Assembly (NCBI RefSeq): GCF_002042885.1
Contig: NZ_MVFY01000001.1
Location: 1 to 64,000, forward strand
DNA length: 64,000 bases
Source of the DNA: Citrobacter portucalensis
GTDB taxonomy: Bacteria > Pseudomonadota > Gammaproteobacteria > Enterobacterales > Enterobacteriaceae
Reading direction: 5' to 3'
Shown here: positions 18,102-28,228 of the stretch, one piece after another
Numbering within the stretch: the first letter of the stretch is position 1
Layout of the letters: every line of letters begins with the position of its first letter
Made by a program: the position numbers and the translations under genes
Notes under the pieces: generated by a model
What the model was told of the DNA's origin: nothing
Seen by the model: the letters and a program-made list of their open reading frames with translations, nothing else
Databases searched by the model: none

Positions 18102-19022
18102 ATGATCAGAAAGAGAATTGATAATGCGGCTATTTTGCTGATGGTGGTGATTTGCGGTGTCTGGGGCAGTCAGCAGGTGGCAATTAAAGCGGCTGCTGAT
18201 GATATGTCACCTTTTTTGCAGGTCGGTTTGCGTTCCGCAATCGCCGCGCTGTTTATTGGAGTGCTGTTTCAGCGACGAGATAATATTTTTGGCCTTCTGC
18301 GTGACCGTAATATCGCCAAAATGGGCGCAATCGTTGGATTACTGTTTGCGCTTGAATTTGTGCTGGTTTCCATAGGGATCACGCTGACGACGGCCTCCCA
18401 TATGGCGCTTTATCTGTATACTGCGCCTTTGTTTTCGGCCATTGGATTACATTTTCTTTTACCTGAAGAGCGACTGAGTCGTCTGCAATGGTGTGGGCTT
18501 GCGATCGCCTTTTTGGGCATCGCCATCGCCGTTACGATGGTTCCTCAAAATGGCAATACACAATGGAGCCTGACGGGCGATCTGTGCGGGCTTTTCGCCG
18601 GTATGGCGTGGGGGGCGTCCAGTGTGGCGATCCGCTGTAGCCGACTCGCCACTATTCCCTCGTCCTGCACACTGTTTTATCAACTGGCGACTACCGCGCT
18701 GATTTTATTGCTTATCGGACTGATGCTGGGAGAAACGACGGTACAACTGACGACTGTGTTGGTGATGAGTCTGACTTTTCAGACGGTGATTGTCGCCTTT
18801 TTAAGTTACCTGATCTGGTTTACCCTGCTGCGTTATTATCATGTCGCATCTTTGGGAACCCTGATTTTAATGACGCCAGCGATGGGAATCATTGCCGGGG
18901 TACTCTTTCTTGGTGAATCCCTGCAGCCCGCGTTTATCGCAGGCGCTCTCTTGATATTGATTGGATTGCTTTGTGTTTCATTACCCCCCAGCGCGAATTT
19001 ACGCCGCCTTTCACGTTTATAA
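18102..19022 (+). CDS. EamA/DMT-family membrane transporter
   Basis: Encodes about 306 residues from the ATG at 18102. That start places a hydrophobic helix right after a short basic N-terminus (MIRKRID); upstream in-frame starts give an unlikely 46-residue leader. It has ten predicted membrane helices in two EamA repeats, with GVWGSQQVAIKA in the first and GMAWGASSVAIRC in the second. It is probably an inner-membrane exporter of a metabolite or amino acid, with unknown substrate. It is absent from K-12 between ansA and sppA. The AraC/GlxA-type regulator that follows after 12 bases probably controls it. Confidence 0.8.
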   Translation: MIRKRIDNAAILLMVVICGVWGSQQVAIKAAADDMSPFLQVGLRSAIAALFIGVLFQRRDNIFGLLRDRNIAKMGAIVGLLFALEFVLVSIGITLTTASHMALYLYTAPLFSAIGLHFLLPEERLSRLQWCGLAIAFLGIAIAVTMVPQNGNTQWSLTGDLCGLFAGMAWGASSVAIRCSRLATIPSSCTLFYQLATTALILLLIGLMLGETTVQLTTVLVMSLTFQTVIVAFLSYLIWFTLLRYYHVASLGTLILMTPAMGIIAGVLFLGESLQPAFIAGALLILIGLLCVSLPPSANLRRLSRL

Positions 19023-19034
19023 CGGGAGCCTGAA

Positions 19035-20102
19035 GTGAAGAAAGACCTGAGAATTTTTCAGCCAGGCGAGTGGGCGGATGGAGACATCATTACGGCTATC
19101 GATGCGAGTCAGACAGAGACACCGCGCAGACCACAGTTGAATGTCGGCATTCTTCTGTGGCCGGAATTTCCTCTGCTGGCGCTGGCGGGGCTAACCGATG
19201 CGTTACGTCATGCGGCGGATATGGGGGATGATAGCCAGAAAATTCGCTGCTCCTGGCGTCTGATGAGCGCTACACCAGACCGACCAGTTCTAAGCAGTTC
19301 AGGAATGGCGATGATGCCGGATAGCGCATTCGTTGCACCGGAACAATTTGATTATGTGGTGGTGATTGGCGGCTTGCTGCGCAGTATGGCGAAAGCCGAT
19401 CGGGCCGCGCGACGTTACCTGCATCTTGCGCATCAGCTCAACGTTCCGCTGGTAGGTATCTGCACGGGCAGCTTTGTTCTGGCGCAAGAAGGTTTCCTCA
19501 ATGGGCTGATGGCGGCGATTCATCCCTGGCATCTGAATGATTTTAAAACGCAATTTCCTCAGCTGGCTGCCCGTAGCGGGGTCGATTTTGTTGAGGAAAA
19601 AGGGATTCTGACATGTCCGGGGGGCATTTCGACGATAGGGCTGGCAACAGAGCTTATTCGCCGCCACTGTGGTCCCGACAGGGCGACAAAAGCCATCTTC
19701 CAGATGTCCGTCCCCAACCGCATAGACAGCACGTCAGTGGCGGTCTCCAGAGCGATAGGTTTTACCCACGTGAGCGACAGTCGGTTACGCAAAGCGGTCT
19801 TTTTAATTGAGCAAGGACTGGTAAAGCCCATTTCGACCCGCTGGCTGGCCGCTGAAGTCAACCTGAGTCCGCGACAGCTTACCCGGTTGTTTAACGCCGA
19901 GTTCGCCCAGTCGCCGGGAGAGTTTATCCGACGTGCGCGTTTGCGTTATGCCCACTGGCTGCTAATGAATTCTGGAGAGAGCGTCACGGAGATTGCGCTG
20001 CGTCTGGGATTTAGCGACTGTGCGCACTTTATTCGTTTGTTTAGTCGGGAGTTTGGCTGTACGCCTGGAGATTGTCGCAGTACGCGACATCAGAATGCGT
20101 AA
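19035..20102 (+). CDS. GlxA-type AraC-family transcriptional regulator
   Basis: Encodes 355 residues from GTG 19035, with GGGAG upstream. The N-terminal half is a DJ-1/PfpI-like amidotransferase domain. It includes GICTGSFVLAQEGFL, where a cysteine sits at the nucleophile elbow. The C-terminal 100 residues form an AraC double helix-turn-helix (WLAAEVNLSPRQLTRLFNAEF and VTEIALRLGFSDCAHFIRLF). It is probably a one-component sensor for a small amine or amino-acid-like ligand, by analogy with the family. It follows the EamA transporter by 12 bases, and both are absent from this place in K-12. Confidence 0.85.
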   Translation: MKKDLRIFQPGEWADGDIITAIDASQTETPRRPQLNVGILLWPEFPLLALAGLTDALRHAADMGDDSQKIRCSWRLMSATPDRPVLSSSGMAMMPDSAFVAPEQFDYVVVIGGLLRSMAKADRAARRYLHLAHQLNVPLVGICTGSFVLAQEGFLNGLMAAIHPWHLNDFKTQFPQLAARSGVDFVEEKGILTCPGGISTIGLATELIRRHCGPDRATKAIFQMSVPNRIDSTSVAVSRAIGFTHVSDSRLRKAVFLIEQGLVKPISTRWLAAEVNLSPRQLTRLFNAEFAQSPGEFIRRARLRYAHWLLMNSGESVTEIALRLGFSDCAHFIRLFSREFGCTPGDCRSTRHQNA

Positions 20103-20130
20103 AAAATGCTGCCCCGACAGGGGCAGCATT
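20101..20130 (-). terminator. sppA terminator
   Basis: A perfect 11-bp inverted repeat (AATGCTGCCCC at 20105-20115, GGGGCAGCATT at 20120-20130) has a 4-base loop. On the minus strand a T-run follows (A at 20101-20106). It overlaps the stop codon of the convergent GlxA-type gene. Confidence 0.9.
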
Positions 20131-20136
20131 GGCAGG

Positions 20137-21993
20137 TTAGCGAACGTTGGCGCAGGTCAGGCAAAACGCATAGCGGTTTTGCGGATCGTTAAACGCTGCC
20201 AGCTTATCGCTCTCCGCTTTAACCGTACTCGCCGCAGAAGCGAGCGGCGCCGGGAGCATCGCCTGGATAGCTTCAGGCAGCATGGCACGAACGGAACCGG
20301 ACATGCTATCCATCACCATATCAACGAATGTCGGTTCGTCCTGATAATACTCAATGTGCCATTGCTTCAGTTTGGCCAGCTCAGCCGCTTTCGCCACGGC
20401 GTCATCAAAATCACCCAGACTGTCTACCAGACCGTTGGCTTTCGCATCCTGGCCGGTCCAGACGTGGCCCTGCGCGATTTTGTCAATCTGCTCAGGCGTT
20501 GTCTTACGCGCATCTGCGACCAGCGTGATAAAGCGCTTATAGCCGTTCTCGATGCTCAGTTGCATCATTTGCTGCACTTCAGGTGGTAACGCTTTGGTGA
20601 TGGAGATATCCGCCAGTGGGGATGTCGCCACGCCGTCGGTGTGTACACCAATGGAATCCAGACTGTTTTCCACAGTGTTGATCACGCCAAAGATCCCGAT
20701 TGAACCGGTCAGCGTGCTGGGGTTCGCCACAATGTAGCTTGCTGGGGTGGAGATCCAGTACCCGCCGGATGCCGCCATGCCCCCCATGGACACGACAACC
20801 GGCTTGCCTGCCGCTTTTGCCGCAGCCAGCTCAGCGCGAATGACTTCGGAAGCGCTGACGCTGCCGCCAGGGCTGTTCACGCGCAGCACAATTGCTTTCA
20901 CTTTCGGATCAAGACGCGCTTCGCGGATCTGCGCGGCAGTCGTGTCACCGCCCACATTCCCAGGGGTTTCTTCACCGTCCATAATTGCGCCATTCGCGAA
21001 GACGACGCCAATGCTGTCCCCAGTATCCGCTGGCGTTTTCAGCGAGTAATCGTAATAGCTGACGGCGCGATAATTTTTATCCGCTTTGCTCCAGCCAAAC
21101 TGTTTGGTCAGCATTTTTTCGACTTCGGCGCTGGAGGCCAGTGCATCCACCAGTTTGTTGTCGAGCGCATATTTCGCGGTATCACCATCGACTTTTGTCA
21201 AACCGTCCAGCATGGCCTGTGCGCCCGGGAACACCTGCTGAGCAGGGATCTGGCGGTTGGCTGCGACCGTGTCGAGATAGTTCTGCCACAGCTCGCCGAT
21301 CCAGCGGCTGTCGGCCTCGCGAGCGGCAGGAGACATATCATCACGAATGAACGGTTCTACGGCAGACTTATAAGTCCCGACACGGAACACGTGCGTGGAA
21401 ACTTTCAGCTTGTCGAGCAGGGACTTGTAGTACAAACCGTTGGTGGCAAAGCCGTGCAGATCAACGGAACCCTGCGGAGAGAGATAAATTTTATTGGCGA
21501 AACTGGCGAGGTAGTACTGCCCCTGGCTGAAGTTATCGCCCACGGCAAAGACCGGTTTGCCGCTGTCGCGGAATTCCCGCAGCGCTTTACCGATATACTG
21601 CATGGAAGGCTGGTCGGCCCCGGCAAAATTTTTCAGATCCATCACAATGCCGGTGATGTTGCGATCATCTTTTGCCTGGCGAATAGTATTCACGATATCG
21701 AACAGGGAGTTTTCCTGCAGACGATCGGAACTGGCGCCAAACAGCTGACGACCAATAACGCTTAAGCGACTGGTGCTCGAAGGCTTATCGACAATCACCC
21801 CCGAGATATCCAGCAGCAGTGCGCCTCGCTCAGCGTGTTCACTGGTATTGCTGCTGCTGACCTGCATCCAGATGCCCACGCCCACCAGCACCAAGAAGAT
21901 GAAGAACAGGTTAAGCACAAATTCACGGACGAAATTCAGTAATCGCCATGTCCATTTAAAAAATCCGGCAATAAATCGCCACAGGGTTCGCAT
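20137..21993 (-). CDS. sppA: protease IV, signal peptide peptidase
   Basis: Encodes 618 residues, identical in length to E. coli SppA. It is an inner-membrane serine protease that degrades cleaved signal peptides. It has one N-terminal transmembrane helix (about 28-45) and two tandem S49 domains. The catalytic dyad is formed by Lys209 (GTYKSAVEP) in the N-terminal domain and Ser409 (GMAASGGYW) in the C-terminal domain. It is divergent from ydjA with about 175 bases between, and it has its own strong terminator. Confidence 0.97.
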   Translation of the reverse strand: MRTLWRFIAGFFKWTWRLLNFVREFVLNLFFIFLVLVGVGIWMQVSSSNTSEHAERGALLLDISGVIVDKPSSTSRLSVIGRQLFGASSDRLQENSLFDIVNTIRQAKDDRNITGIVMDLKNFAGADQPSMQYIGKALREFRDSGKPVFAVGDNFSQGQYYLASFANKIYLSPQGSVDLHGFATNGLYYKSLLDKLKVSTHVFRVGTYKSAVEPFIRDDMSPAAREADSRWIGELWQNYLDTVAANRQIPAQQVFPGAQAMLDGLTKVDGDTAKYALDNKLVDALASSAEVEKMLTKQFGWSKADKNYRAVSYYDYSLKTPADTGDSIGVVFANGAIMDGEETPGNVGGDTTAAQIREARLDPKVKAIVLRVNSPGGSVSASEVIRAELAAAKAAGKPVVVSMGGMAASGGYWISTPASYIVANPSTLTGSIGIFGVINTVENSLDSIGVHTDGVATSPLADISITKALPPEVQQMMQLSIENGYKRFITLVADARKTTPEQIDKIAQGHVWTGQDAKANGLVDSLGDFDDAVAKAAELAKLKQWHIEYYQDEPTFVDMVMDSMSGSVRAMLPEAIQAMLPAPLASAASTVKAESDKLAAFNDPQNRYAFCLTCANVR

Positions 21994-22168
21994 GTATTCT
22001 CCCTACCGATTAACAACACGCCATCCCGAAATTCCGGAGAAAGGCGATAAGATGAGGCTATCGTAATGACCCGACAGGCACTTGTCAGCAGGAATCACCG
22101 CCTGTGCTGTAACAAAATCCGCTCACGTGTTAATTTTGTGAACAAATCTCATTGTTGGAGTTAAGCAA

Positions 22169-22720
22169 ATGGATGCACTCGAATTACTGATTACCCGTCG
22201 TAGCGCCTCTCGTCTCGTCGAGCCGGCCCCGACAGGAGAGCAACTGCAAAACATTCTGCGGGCGGGTATGCGCGCGCCAGACCACAAAACGCTGCAACCG
22301 TGGCAATTCTTTGTCATTGAGGGTGAAGGGCGTGAGCGTTTTAGCGCAGTGCTTGAAAAAGGGGCGATTGCCGCAGGCAGTGACGAGAAAGCTCAGGAAA
22401 AAGCGCGCAGCGCGCCGTTTCGCGCGCCGCTGATTATTACCGTGGTGGCGAAATGTGAAGAAAACGACAAGGTTCCTCTGTGGGAACAAGAAATGTCTGC
22501 CGGTTGTGCGGTAATGGCTATGCAGATGGCCGCAATTGCCCAGGGCTTTGGCGGTATCTGGCGCAGTGGTGCATTAACCGAAAGTGCGGTCGTTCGCGAA
22601 GCATTCGACTGTCGCCCGCAAGATAAAATCGTCGGTTTTCTCTATCTGGGCACACCGCAGCTAAAAGCATCCACGACGATTAACCTTGCCGATCCGAGCG
22701 CATTCGTCCGTTATTTCTGA
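22169..22720 (+). CDS. ydjA: nitroreductase family protein YdjA
   Basis: Encodes 183 residues, as in E. coli YdjA. It is one of the shortest flavin (FMN) nitroreductases and is expected to be a homodimer. Family features are the N-terminal [17 protein letters not shown], the cofactor-contacting [15 protein letters not shown] and [10 protein letters not shown]. The physiological electron acceptor is unknown. A GGAG ribosome-binding site precedes the ATG. It lies upstream of selD in the same direction with a 116-base gap. Confidence 0.95.
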   Translation: MDALELLITRRSASRLVEPAPTGEQLQNILRAGMRAPDHKTLQPWQFFVIEGEGRERFSAVLEKGAIAAGSDEKAQEKARSAPFRAPLIITVVAKCEENDKVPLWEQEMSAGCAVMAMQMAAIAQGFGGIWRSGALTESAVVREAFDCRPQDKIVGFLYLGTPQLKASTTINLADPSAFVRYF

Positions 22721-22836
22721 TATCAACGGCAAAACTGTCTGGATTCTGAGCAAAGACACCCGAATTCAGACAGTCACTCTTACCACATCAAGGAATGAGC
22801 GCTACCATATCCGGATTGCAATGACAGGAGATGTCC

Positions 22837-23880
22837 ATGAGCGAGCAAGCTATTCGTTTAACGCAATACAGCCACGGAGCCGGTTGCGGTTGTAAAATTT
22901 CCCCAAAAGTGCTGGAAACCATCCTGCACAGCGAGCAGGCGAAGTTTGTTGATCCGAACTTACTGGTGGGTAATGAAACCCGCGACGACGCGGCCGTATA
23001 CGATCTGGGAAACGGCACCAGCGTTATCAGCACCACCGATTTCTTTATGCCGATTGTCGATAATCCGTTTGATTTTGGACGCATCGCCGCGACTAACGCC
23101 ATCAGCGATATTTTCGCCATGGGCGGCAAACCGATTATGGCAATTGCTATTCTGGGCTGGCCGCTGGATAAACTGGCACCGGAAATCGCCCGCGAAGTCA
23201 CCGAAGGCGGACGCTTTGCCTGCCGTCAGGCGGGTATTGCGCTGGCGGGCGGCCACTCTATTGATGCCCCAGAGCCTATCTTCGGCCTTGCGGTAACCGG
23301 CGTTGTGCCGACCGAACGCGTGAAGAAAAACAGTACCGCTGAGGCAGGGTGTAAGTTGTTCCTGACCAAGCCTCTGGGTATTGGCGTTCTGACAACTGCA
23401 GAGAAAAAATCACTGCTGAAGGAAGAACATAAAGGACTGGCGACAGAAGTGATGTGCCGGATGAACATTGCCGGTGCGGCATTCGCCGATATTGACGGCG
23501 TGAAAGCCATGACCGATGTTACCGGTTTTGGTCTGCTGGGGCATCTGAGTGAGATGTGCCAGGGCGCAGGCGTTCAGGCACAGATCGTCTACCAGGATAT
23601 TCCTAAGCTGCCTGGCGTTGAAGAATACATCGCGCAGGGCGCGGTGCCGGGTGGTACCCAACGTAACTTTGCCAGCTACGGACACCTGATGGGTGAAATG
23701 CCGCAATCGGTACGCGATCTGCTGTGCGATCCGCAAACTTCAGGTGGTCTACTGCTGGCGGTAACGCCGGAAGCTGAAGCCGAAGTGAAAGCGGCAGCGG
23801 CGCAGTTCGGTATCGATCTCACCGCCATTGGTGAGTTAGTGGAAGCTCGTGGCGGTCGCGCCATGGTTGAGATTCGTTAA
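22837..23880 (+). CDS. selD: selenide, water dikinase (selenophosphate synthetase)
   Basis: Encodes 347 residues. It makes selenophosphate from selenide and ATP for selenocysteine and selenouridine synthesis. The N-terminal catalytic Cys17 and Lys20 lie in GAGCGCK; position 17 is an ordinary TGT cysteine, not a UGA selenocysteine. The [13 protein letters not shown] block and the C-terminal AIRS domain are intact. The start at 22837 matches E. coli and has AGGAG upstream; an ATG two codons earlier is less likely. topB starts 4 bases after its stop, so the two are translationally linked. Confidence 0.97.
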   Translation: MSEQAIRLTQYSHGAGCGCKISPKVLETILHSEQAKFVDPNLLVGNETRDDAAVYDLGNGTSVISTTDFFMPIVDNPFDFGRIAATNAISDIFAMGGKPIMAIAILGWPLDKLAPEIAREVTEGGRFACRQAGIALAGGHSIDAPEPIFGLAVTGVVPTERVKKNSTAEAGCKLFLTKPLGIGVLTTAEKKSLLKEEHKGLATEVMCRMNIAGAAFADIDGVKAMTDVTGFGLLGHLSEMCQGAGVQAQIVYQDIPKLPGVEEYIAQGAVPGGTQRNFASYGHLMGEMPQSVRDLLCDPQTSGGLLLAVTPEAEAEVKAAAAQFGIDLTAIGELVEARGGRAMVEIR

Positions 23881-23884
23881 CTCG

Positions 23885-25831
23885 ATGCGGTTGTTTATTG
23901 CCGAAAAACCAAGTCTGGCGCGTGCTATCGCCGATGTGCTGCCGAAGCCGCATCGCAAAGGCGATGGTTTTATTGAATGCGGAAATGGACAAGTGGTGAC
24001 CTGGTGTATTGGTCACCTGCTTGAACAGGCGCAGCCGGATGCCTACGACAGTCGTTATGCTCGCTGGAGTCTCGTCGATCTGCCGATTGTCCCTGAAAAG
24101 TGGCAACTGCAACCGCGTCCCTCGGTGACCAAACAGCTCAACGTCATTAAGCGCTTTTTGCATGAAGCCAGCGAAGTTATTCACGCCGGTGACCCCGATC
24201 GTGAAGGGCAACTGCTGGTGGATGAAGTGCTGGATTATCTGCAACTGGCACCTGAAAAGCGCCAGAAGGTGCAGCGTTGCCTGATTAACGACCTCAACCC
24301 GCAGGCCGTTGAGCGGGCTATTGAGCGGTTGCGCGCCAACAGTGAGTTTATCCCGCTGTGCGTGTCGGCACTGGCGCGAGCGCGTGCGGACTGGTTGTAC
24401 GGTATCAATATGACGCGCGCTTACACCATTCTTGGACGTAACGCGGGCTATCAGGGCGTACTTTCGGTCGGGCGCGTACAAACGCCGGTGCTTGGGCTGG
24501 TTGTTCGTCGCGATGAAGAGATAGAGAACTTCGTCGCCAAAGACTTCTTCGAAGTGAAAGCGCATATCGTAACGCCCGCCGATGAGCGGTTTACCGCTAT
24601 CTGGCAGCCGAGCGAAGCGTGTGAGCCGTATCAGGATGAAGAAGGGCGCTTGCTGAACCGCACGCTGGCTGAACACGTGGTGAACCGCATTAACGGTCAA
24701 CCGGCGATAGTCACCAGCTATAACGATAAACGGGAATCAGAATCCGCGCCGTTGCCGTTCTCGCTGTCTGCGTTGCAGATTGAAGCGGCGAAGCGCTTCG
24801 GTTTAAGTGCGCAAAACGTTCTGGATATCTGCCAGAAGCTGTATGAAACCCATAAGTTGATTACCTATCCGCGTTCGGATAGCCGTTATCTGCCGGAAGA
24901 ACACTTTGCCGGACGTCACGCGGTACTGAACGCGATTAGCGTCCATGCGCCGGATCTGCTCCCGCAGCCGGCGGTCAATCCCGATACGCGAAATCGCTGT
25001 TGGGACGACAAAAAAGTGGATGCGCACCACGCCATCATTCCTACCGCGCGCAGTTCGTCCATCAATCTGAATGACAACGAAGCGAAAATTTACAACCTGA
25101 TTGCCCGTCAGTATCTGATGCAATTTTGCGCAGATGCGGTATTCAGGAAGTGCGTTATTGAGCTGGATATCGCCAAAGGCAAGTTTGTCGCTAAAGCCCG
25201 TTTTCTGGCGGAAGCCGGATGGCGCACGCTGCTCGGCAACAAAGAGCGCGACGAAGATAATGACGGGACGCCGCTGCCGGTGGTGGCAAAAGATGACGAA
25301 CTGCTGTGCGAAAAAGGCGAAGTAGTTGAACGTCAGACCCAGCCCCCGCGGCACTTTACTGATGCAACTCTGCTGTCAGCAATGACCGGGATTGCGCGAT
25401 TCGTGCAGGATAAAGGTCTGAAAAAGATCCTGCGCGCAACGGATGGTTTAGGTACGGAAGCGACGCGCGCCGGAATTATCGAGCTGCTGTTTAAGCGCGG
25501 GTTCCTGGTGAAAAAAGGACGTTATATCCATTCGACTGACGCGGGAAAAGCGCTGTTCCACTCGCTGCCAGAAATGGCGACGCGCCCGGACATGACAGCG
25601 CACTGGGAATCTATCCTGACCCAAATCAGCGAAAAGCAGTGTCGCTATCAGGATTTCATGCAGCCGCTGGTGGGAACGCTGTATCAGCTTATCGATCAGG
25701 CGCGCAGCACACCGGTACGACGCTTTCGTGGAATTGCTGCACCTGGCGGTAGTGGTAGCGATAAGAAAAAAAGCGCGCCGCGTAAACGTCCGGCGAAAAA
25801 AAGCCCGCCATCTGAAGAGGCGGGCCTGTAA
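23885..25831 (+). CDS. topB: DNA topoisomerase III
   Basis: Encodes 648 residues. It is a type IA topoisomerase that decatenates replication and recombination intermediates. The Toprim acidic cluster is at GDPDREGQ (Asp103, Asp105). The active-site Tyr328 lies in [13 protein letters not shown]. The C-terminal tail is basic ([14 protein letters not shown]), typical of DNA-binding extensions. The start [10 protein letters not shown] at 23885 fits the family. Its last codons contain an inverted repeat that works as a terminator for the opposite gene gdhA. K-12 ynjI, normally beside topB, is absent. Confidence 0.97.
   Translation: MRLFIAEKPSLARAIADVLPKPHRKGDGFIECGNGQVVTWCIGHLLEQAQPDAYDSRYARWSLVDLPIVPEKWQLQPRPSVTKQLNVIKRFLHEASEVIHAGDPDREGQLLVDEVLDYLQLAPEKRQKVQRCLINDLNPQAVERAIERLRANSEFIPLCVSALARARADWLYGINMTRAYTILGRNAGYQGVLSVGRVQTPVLGLVVRRDEEIENFVAKDFFEVKAHIVTPADERFTAIWQPSEACEPYQDEEGRLLNRTLAEHVVNRINGQPAIVTSYNDKRESESAPLPFSLSALQIEAAKRFGLSAQNVLDICQKLYETHKLITYPRSDSRYLPEEHFAGRHAVLNAISVHAPDLLPQPAVNPDTRNRCWDDKKVDAHHAIIPTARSSSINLNDNEAKIYNLIARQYLMQFCADAVFRKCVIELDIAKGKFVAKARFLAEAGWRTLLGNKERDEDNDGTPLPVVAKDDELLCEKGEVVERQTQPPRHFTDATLLSAMTGIARFVQDKGLKKILRATDGLGTEATRAGIIELLFKRGFLVKKGRYIHSTDAGKALFHSLPEMATRPDMTAHWESILTQISEKQCRYQDFMQPLVGTLYQLIDQARSTPVRRFRGIAAPGGSGSDKKKSAPRKRPAKKSPPSEEAGL
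25796..25825 (-). terminator. gdhA terminator embedded in the topB 3' coding end
   Basis: The inverted repeat GCCCGCC/GGCGGGC (25803-25809, 25819-25825), read on the minus strand, is followed by seven T residues (A-run 25796-25802). It lies about 95 bases after the gdhA stop and inside the last ten codons of topB. Confidence 0.8.
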
Positions 25832-25837
25832 GTTTGT

Positions 25838-25900
25838 AAGCCTGATAAGCATAGCGCATCAGGCTTAGCCGGATGCGGCACCCGTGCCTAATCCGGCCTA
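25838..25900. repeat. BIME (two REP elements) between topB and gdhA
   Basis: Two inverted-repeat REPs are present: GCCTGAT...ATCAGGC (25840-25864) and GCCGGAT...ATCCGGC (25868-25896). They lie in the convergent topB/gdhA gap. Confidence 0.85.
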
Positions 25901-25919
25901 CTGGCCTGCAGAGACAATA

Positions 25920-27263
25920 TTAAATCACGCCCTGACCCAGCATCGCGTCGGCAACCTTCACGAAGCCCGCGATGTTGGCGCCACGTACGTAGTTGGTCTG
26001 CTTGCTTTCGCCGCCGTATTCAACGCAGGCATGGTGAATATCCAGCATGATGTGGTGCAGGCGCGCATCCACTTTCTCCGCTTTCCAGCCCAGACGAGCG
26101 GCGTTTTGCGCCATTTCCAGACCGGATGTCGCTACGCCACCGGCGTTGGCGGCTTTACCCGGTGCGAACAGTACGCCCGCTTCGAGGAACAGATCGGTGG
26201 CCTCGATAGTGGTTGGCATGTTTGCCCCTTCGGCGACAGCTTTCACGCCGTTGGCGATCAGTACGCGCGCTGCATCGACATCCAGTTCATTCTGAGTGGC
26301 GCACGGCAGGGCGATATCGACCGGAACCGACCACGGCTGTTTGCCTTCCAGATAGGTCAGGCCAAACTCACGGGCGTAATCCGCCACGCGACCGTCACGG
26401 CTGTCTTTGATCGCGCACAGACGCGCCAGTTTTTCTTTAGTAAATCCGCTTTCGTCAACTACGGTACCGCTGGAATCGGAGGCGGTAACTACTCGCGCGC
26501 CAAACTCCATGGCTTTCTCTATGGCGAATTGCGCTACGTTGCCGGAGCCAGAAACCGCCACGCGCATGCCTTCAAAGCCCAGACCATGGCGTTTGAGCAT
26601 TGCTTCGGTGAAGTACACCAGACCGTAGCCGGTGGCTTCCGGGCGGATCAGGCTGCCGCCAAAAGAGAGACCTTTACCGGTAAAGACGCAGGCGCTGTTG
26701 TTGGACAGTTTTTTCATCATCCCGGCCATAAAGCCGACTTCACGACCACCCACGCCGATATCGCCCGCCGGGACGTCGGTATCAGGACCTAAATGGCGGA
26801 ACAGTTCGGTCATCAGTGCCTGGCAGAAACGCATGATTTCGCCTTCGCTTTTACCTTTCGGATCGAAATCGCTCCCGCCTTTACCACCGCCCATTGGCAG
26901 CGTGGTGAGGGCGTTCTTAAAGGTCTGCTCGAAACCCAGGAATTTCAGGATCGACAGGTTCACGGAAGGGTGGAAACGCATACCGCCTTTGTACGGGCCA
27001 ATGGCAGAGCTAAACTGTACGCGCCACGCGCGGTTGACCTGCACCTGATTGCGATCGTCCAGCCAAACTACGCGGAACTGGATCACGCGCTCCGGTTCAA
27101 CCAGACGTTCCAGCAACGACATCTGACGATAACGCGGGTTCTGCTCAAGAAAGGGCCACAGCGTCGTCATTACCTCACGAACGGCTTGCGCGAACTCGGT
27201 TTGATTCGGGTCGCGCTTTTGCACATGGTTGAGAAATGACTCCAGAGAACATGTCTGATCCAT
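25920..27263 (-). CDS. gdhA: NADP-specific glutamate dehydrogenase
   Basis: Encodes 447 residues, the same length as E. coli GdhA. It assimilates ammonium by reductive amination of 2-oxoglutarate when ammonium and energy are plentiful. The active-site lysine region PMGGGKGGSDFDPKG is conserved, as is the Rossmann segment VAVSGSGNVAQFAIEKA and the DTDVPAGDIGVGGREVG loop. It is convergent with topB and divergent from ynjH across 237 bases of AT-rich promoter DNA. It has a terminator embedded in the end of topB and a BIME in between. Confidence 0.98.
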   Translation of the reverse strand: MDQTCSLESFLNHVQKRDPNQTEFAQAVREVMTTLWPFLEQNPRYRQMSLLERLVEPERVIQFRVVWLDDRNQVQVNRAWRVQFSSAIGPYKGGMRFHPSVNLSILKFLGFEQTFKNALTTLPMGGGKGGSDFDPKGKSEGEIMRFCQALMTELFRHLGPDTDVPAGDIGVGGREVGFMAGMMKKLSNNSACVFTGKGLSFGGSLIRPEATGYGLVYFTEAMLKRHGLGFEGMRVAVSGSGNVAQFAIEKAMEFGARVVTASDSSGTVVDESGFTKEKLARLCAIKDSRDGRVADYAREFGLTYLEGKQPWSVPVDIALPCATQNELDVDAARVLIANGVKAVAEGANMPTTIEATDLFLEAGVLFAPGKAANAGGVATSGLEMAQNAARLGWKAEKVDARLHHIMLDIHHACVEYGGESKQTNYVRGANIAGFVKVADAMLGQGVI

Positions 27264-27500
27264 AGATATAAGAACCTCTTATGTATTGATATGGTTATAT
27301 TTTTGATATTTATGTTATGTGTTGTGCAGTTTTTGACTATACCATCAGCAGTGTGACGTGACGCAAGAAAAAATTAACCCCGCTAAGTAAATTAATATTG
27401 CGCCGTGGGTCATAACCAAAAACGATGATGGAAGGGACTAAAGTTTCTGCCGATCTATACCGTTATACTGAGCATAAATGTCAGTTAAAAAGGAAAGACA

Positions 27501-27776
27501 ATGCGCCGTTTAATCATGGCAGGAGCGTTGGTACTGGTGTCCAGCGCGACGCTGGCAAATCAGCTTTATCGCCCGGATGTGCAGGTGAATGTACCGCCGG
27601 AAGTGTTCAGTTCCAGCGGTCAGCGGGCTCAGCCCTGTAGCCAGTGCTGTATTTATCAGGATCAAAACTACTCTGAAGGGGCGGTGATTAAAGCCGATGG
27701 CGTTCTGTTGCAGTGCCAGCGCGATGATAAAACGATCAGCACGAATCCGCTGGTCTGGCGGCGTGTAAAAGGATAA
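27501..27776 (+). CDS. ynjH: DUF1496 family exported protein YnjH
   Basis: Encodes 91 residues. A signal peptide covers residues 1-19 or so (LIMAGALVLVSSATLA). The mature part carries a cysteine cluster (PCSQCCIY) and a later Cys in LLQCQRDD, suggesting disulfides or metal binding in the periplasm. Its function is unknown. An AAAGGAAAG ribosome-binding site precedes the ATG. Its last 41 bases overlap the 3' end of the convergent nudG. Confidence 0.9.
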   Translation: MRRLIMAGALVLVSSATLANQLYRPDVQVNVPPEVFSSSGQRAQPCSQCCIYQDQNYSEGAVIKADGVLLQCQRDDKTISTNPLVWRRVKG

Positions 27777-28149
27777 ACGCCTCTAACAGCGGGATATCGG
27801 CGGGTGCCAGCGGATAACGCAGCGCCTCTTCGGGTGAGCACCAGACGATATCCTGATGTTCATGCGCTCTAAGTTCCCCTTGATACGAAGGCACATGCCA
27901 GGCATGCAGGTGAATCAATCGGCCTGAAACCTCGCGTTGATGACTGGCAATGTAGCGCCCCACGACTGCCTCAATACCCAACTCTTCACGCAGTTCGCGG
28001 ATCAGCGCCTCGGGCTGACTTTCGCCCAGCTCAACCTTACCGCCGGCAAACTCCCACATGCCTGACTGATCCGCATGCAGCGGACGCTGAGCCAGTAAAA
28101 TTTTGCCATCACGTTCAATGATAGCGGCGACCACGTCGAGGGTTTTCAT
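27736..28149 (-). CDS. nudG: CTP/oxidised-nucleotide pyrophosphohydrolase NudG
   Basis: Encodes 137 residues. It is a Nudix hydrolase that cleaves 5-hydroxy-CTP, CTP and damaged dNTPs to monophosphates. The Nudix box (G-x5-E-x7-REUxEExGU) is complete, from GKVELGE to RELREELGI. The start MKTLDVVAAII at 28149 matches the E. coli N-terminus; ATG codons at 28152 and 28158 and a TTG at 28161 are also in frame with no strong ribosome-binding site. The gene converges on ynjH with a 41-base overlap of coding sequence. Confidence 0.93.
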   Translation of the reverse strand: MKTLDVVAAIIERDGKILLAQRPLHADQSGMWEFAGGKVELGESQPEALIRELREELGIEAVVGRYIASHQREVSGRLIHLHAWHVPSYQGELRAHEHQDIVWCSPEEALRYPLAPADIPLLEAFILLHAARPADSC

Positions 28150-28228
28150 CATATTCATCAAGATCTAACAGCAGAAAATGACATACTATCGTTATCTTTG
28201 TTTTATCTAAAGTATTCAGGAGCCACCG

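Noticed and set aside
22837..23880. Selenocysteine (in-frame UGA) in selD
   Set aside because: The catalytic position 17 is encoded by TGT, and no in-frame TGA occurs; many bacteria have a Sec version but this one does not.
23819..24700. 293-codon minus-strand open frame
   Set aside because: It is a shadow of selD/topB with no recognisable domain or ribosome-binding site.
25884..26792. 302-codon plus-strand open frame
   Set aside because: It is antisense to gdhA; gdhA is certain, and the frame begins in a REP element.
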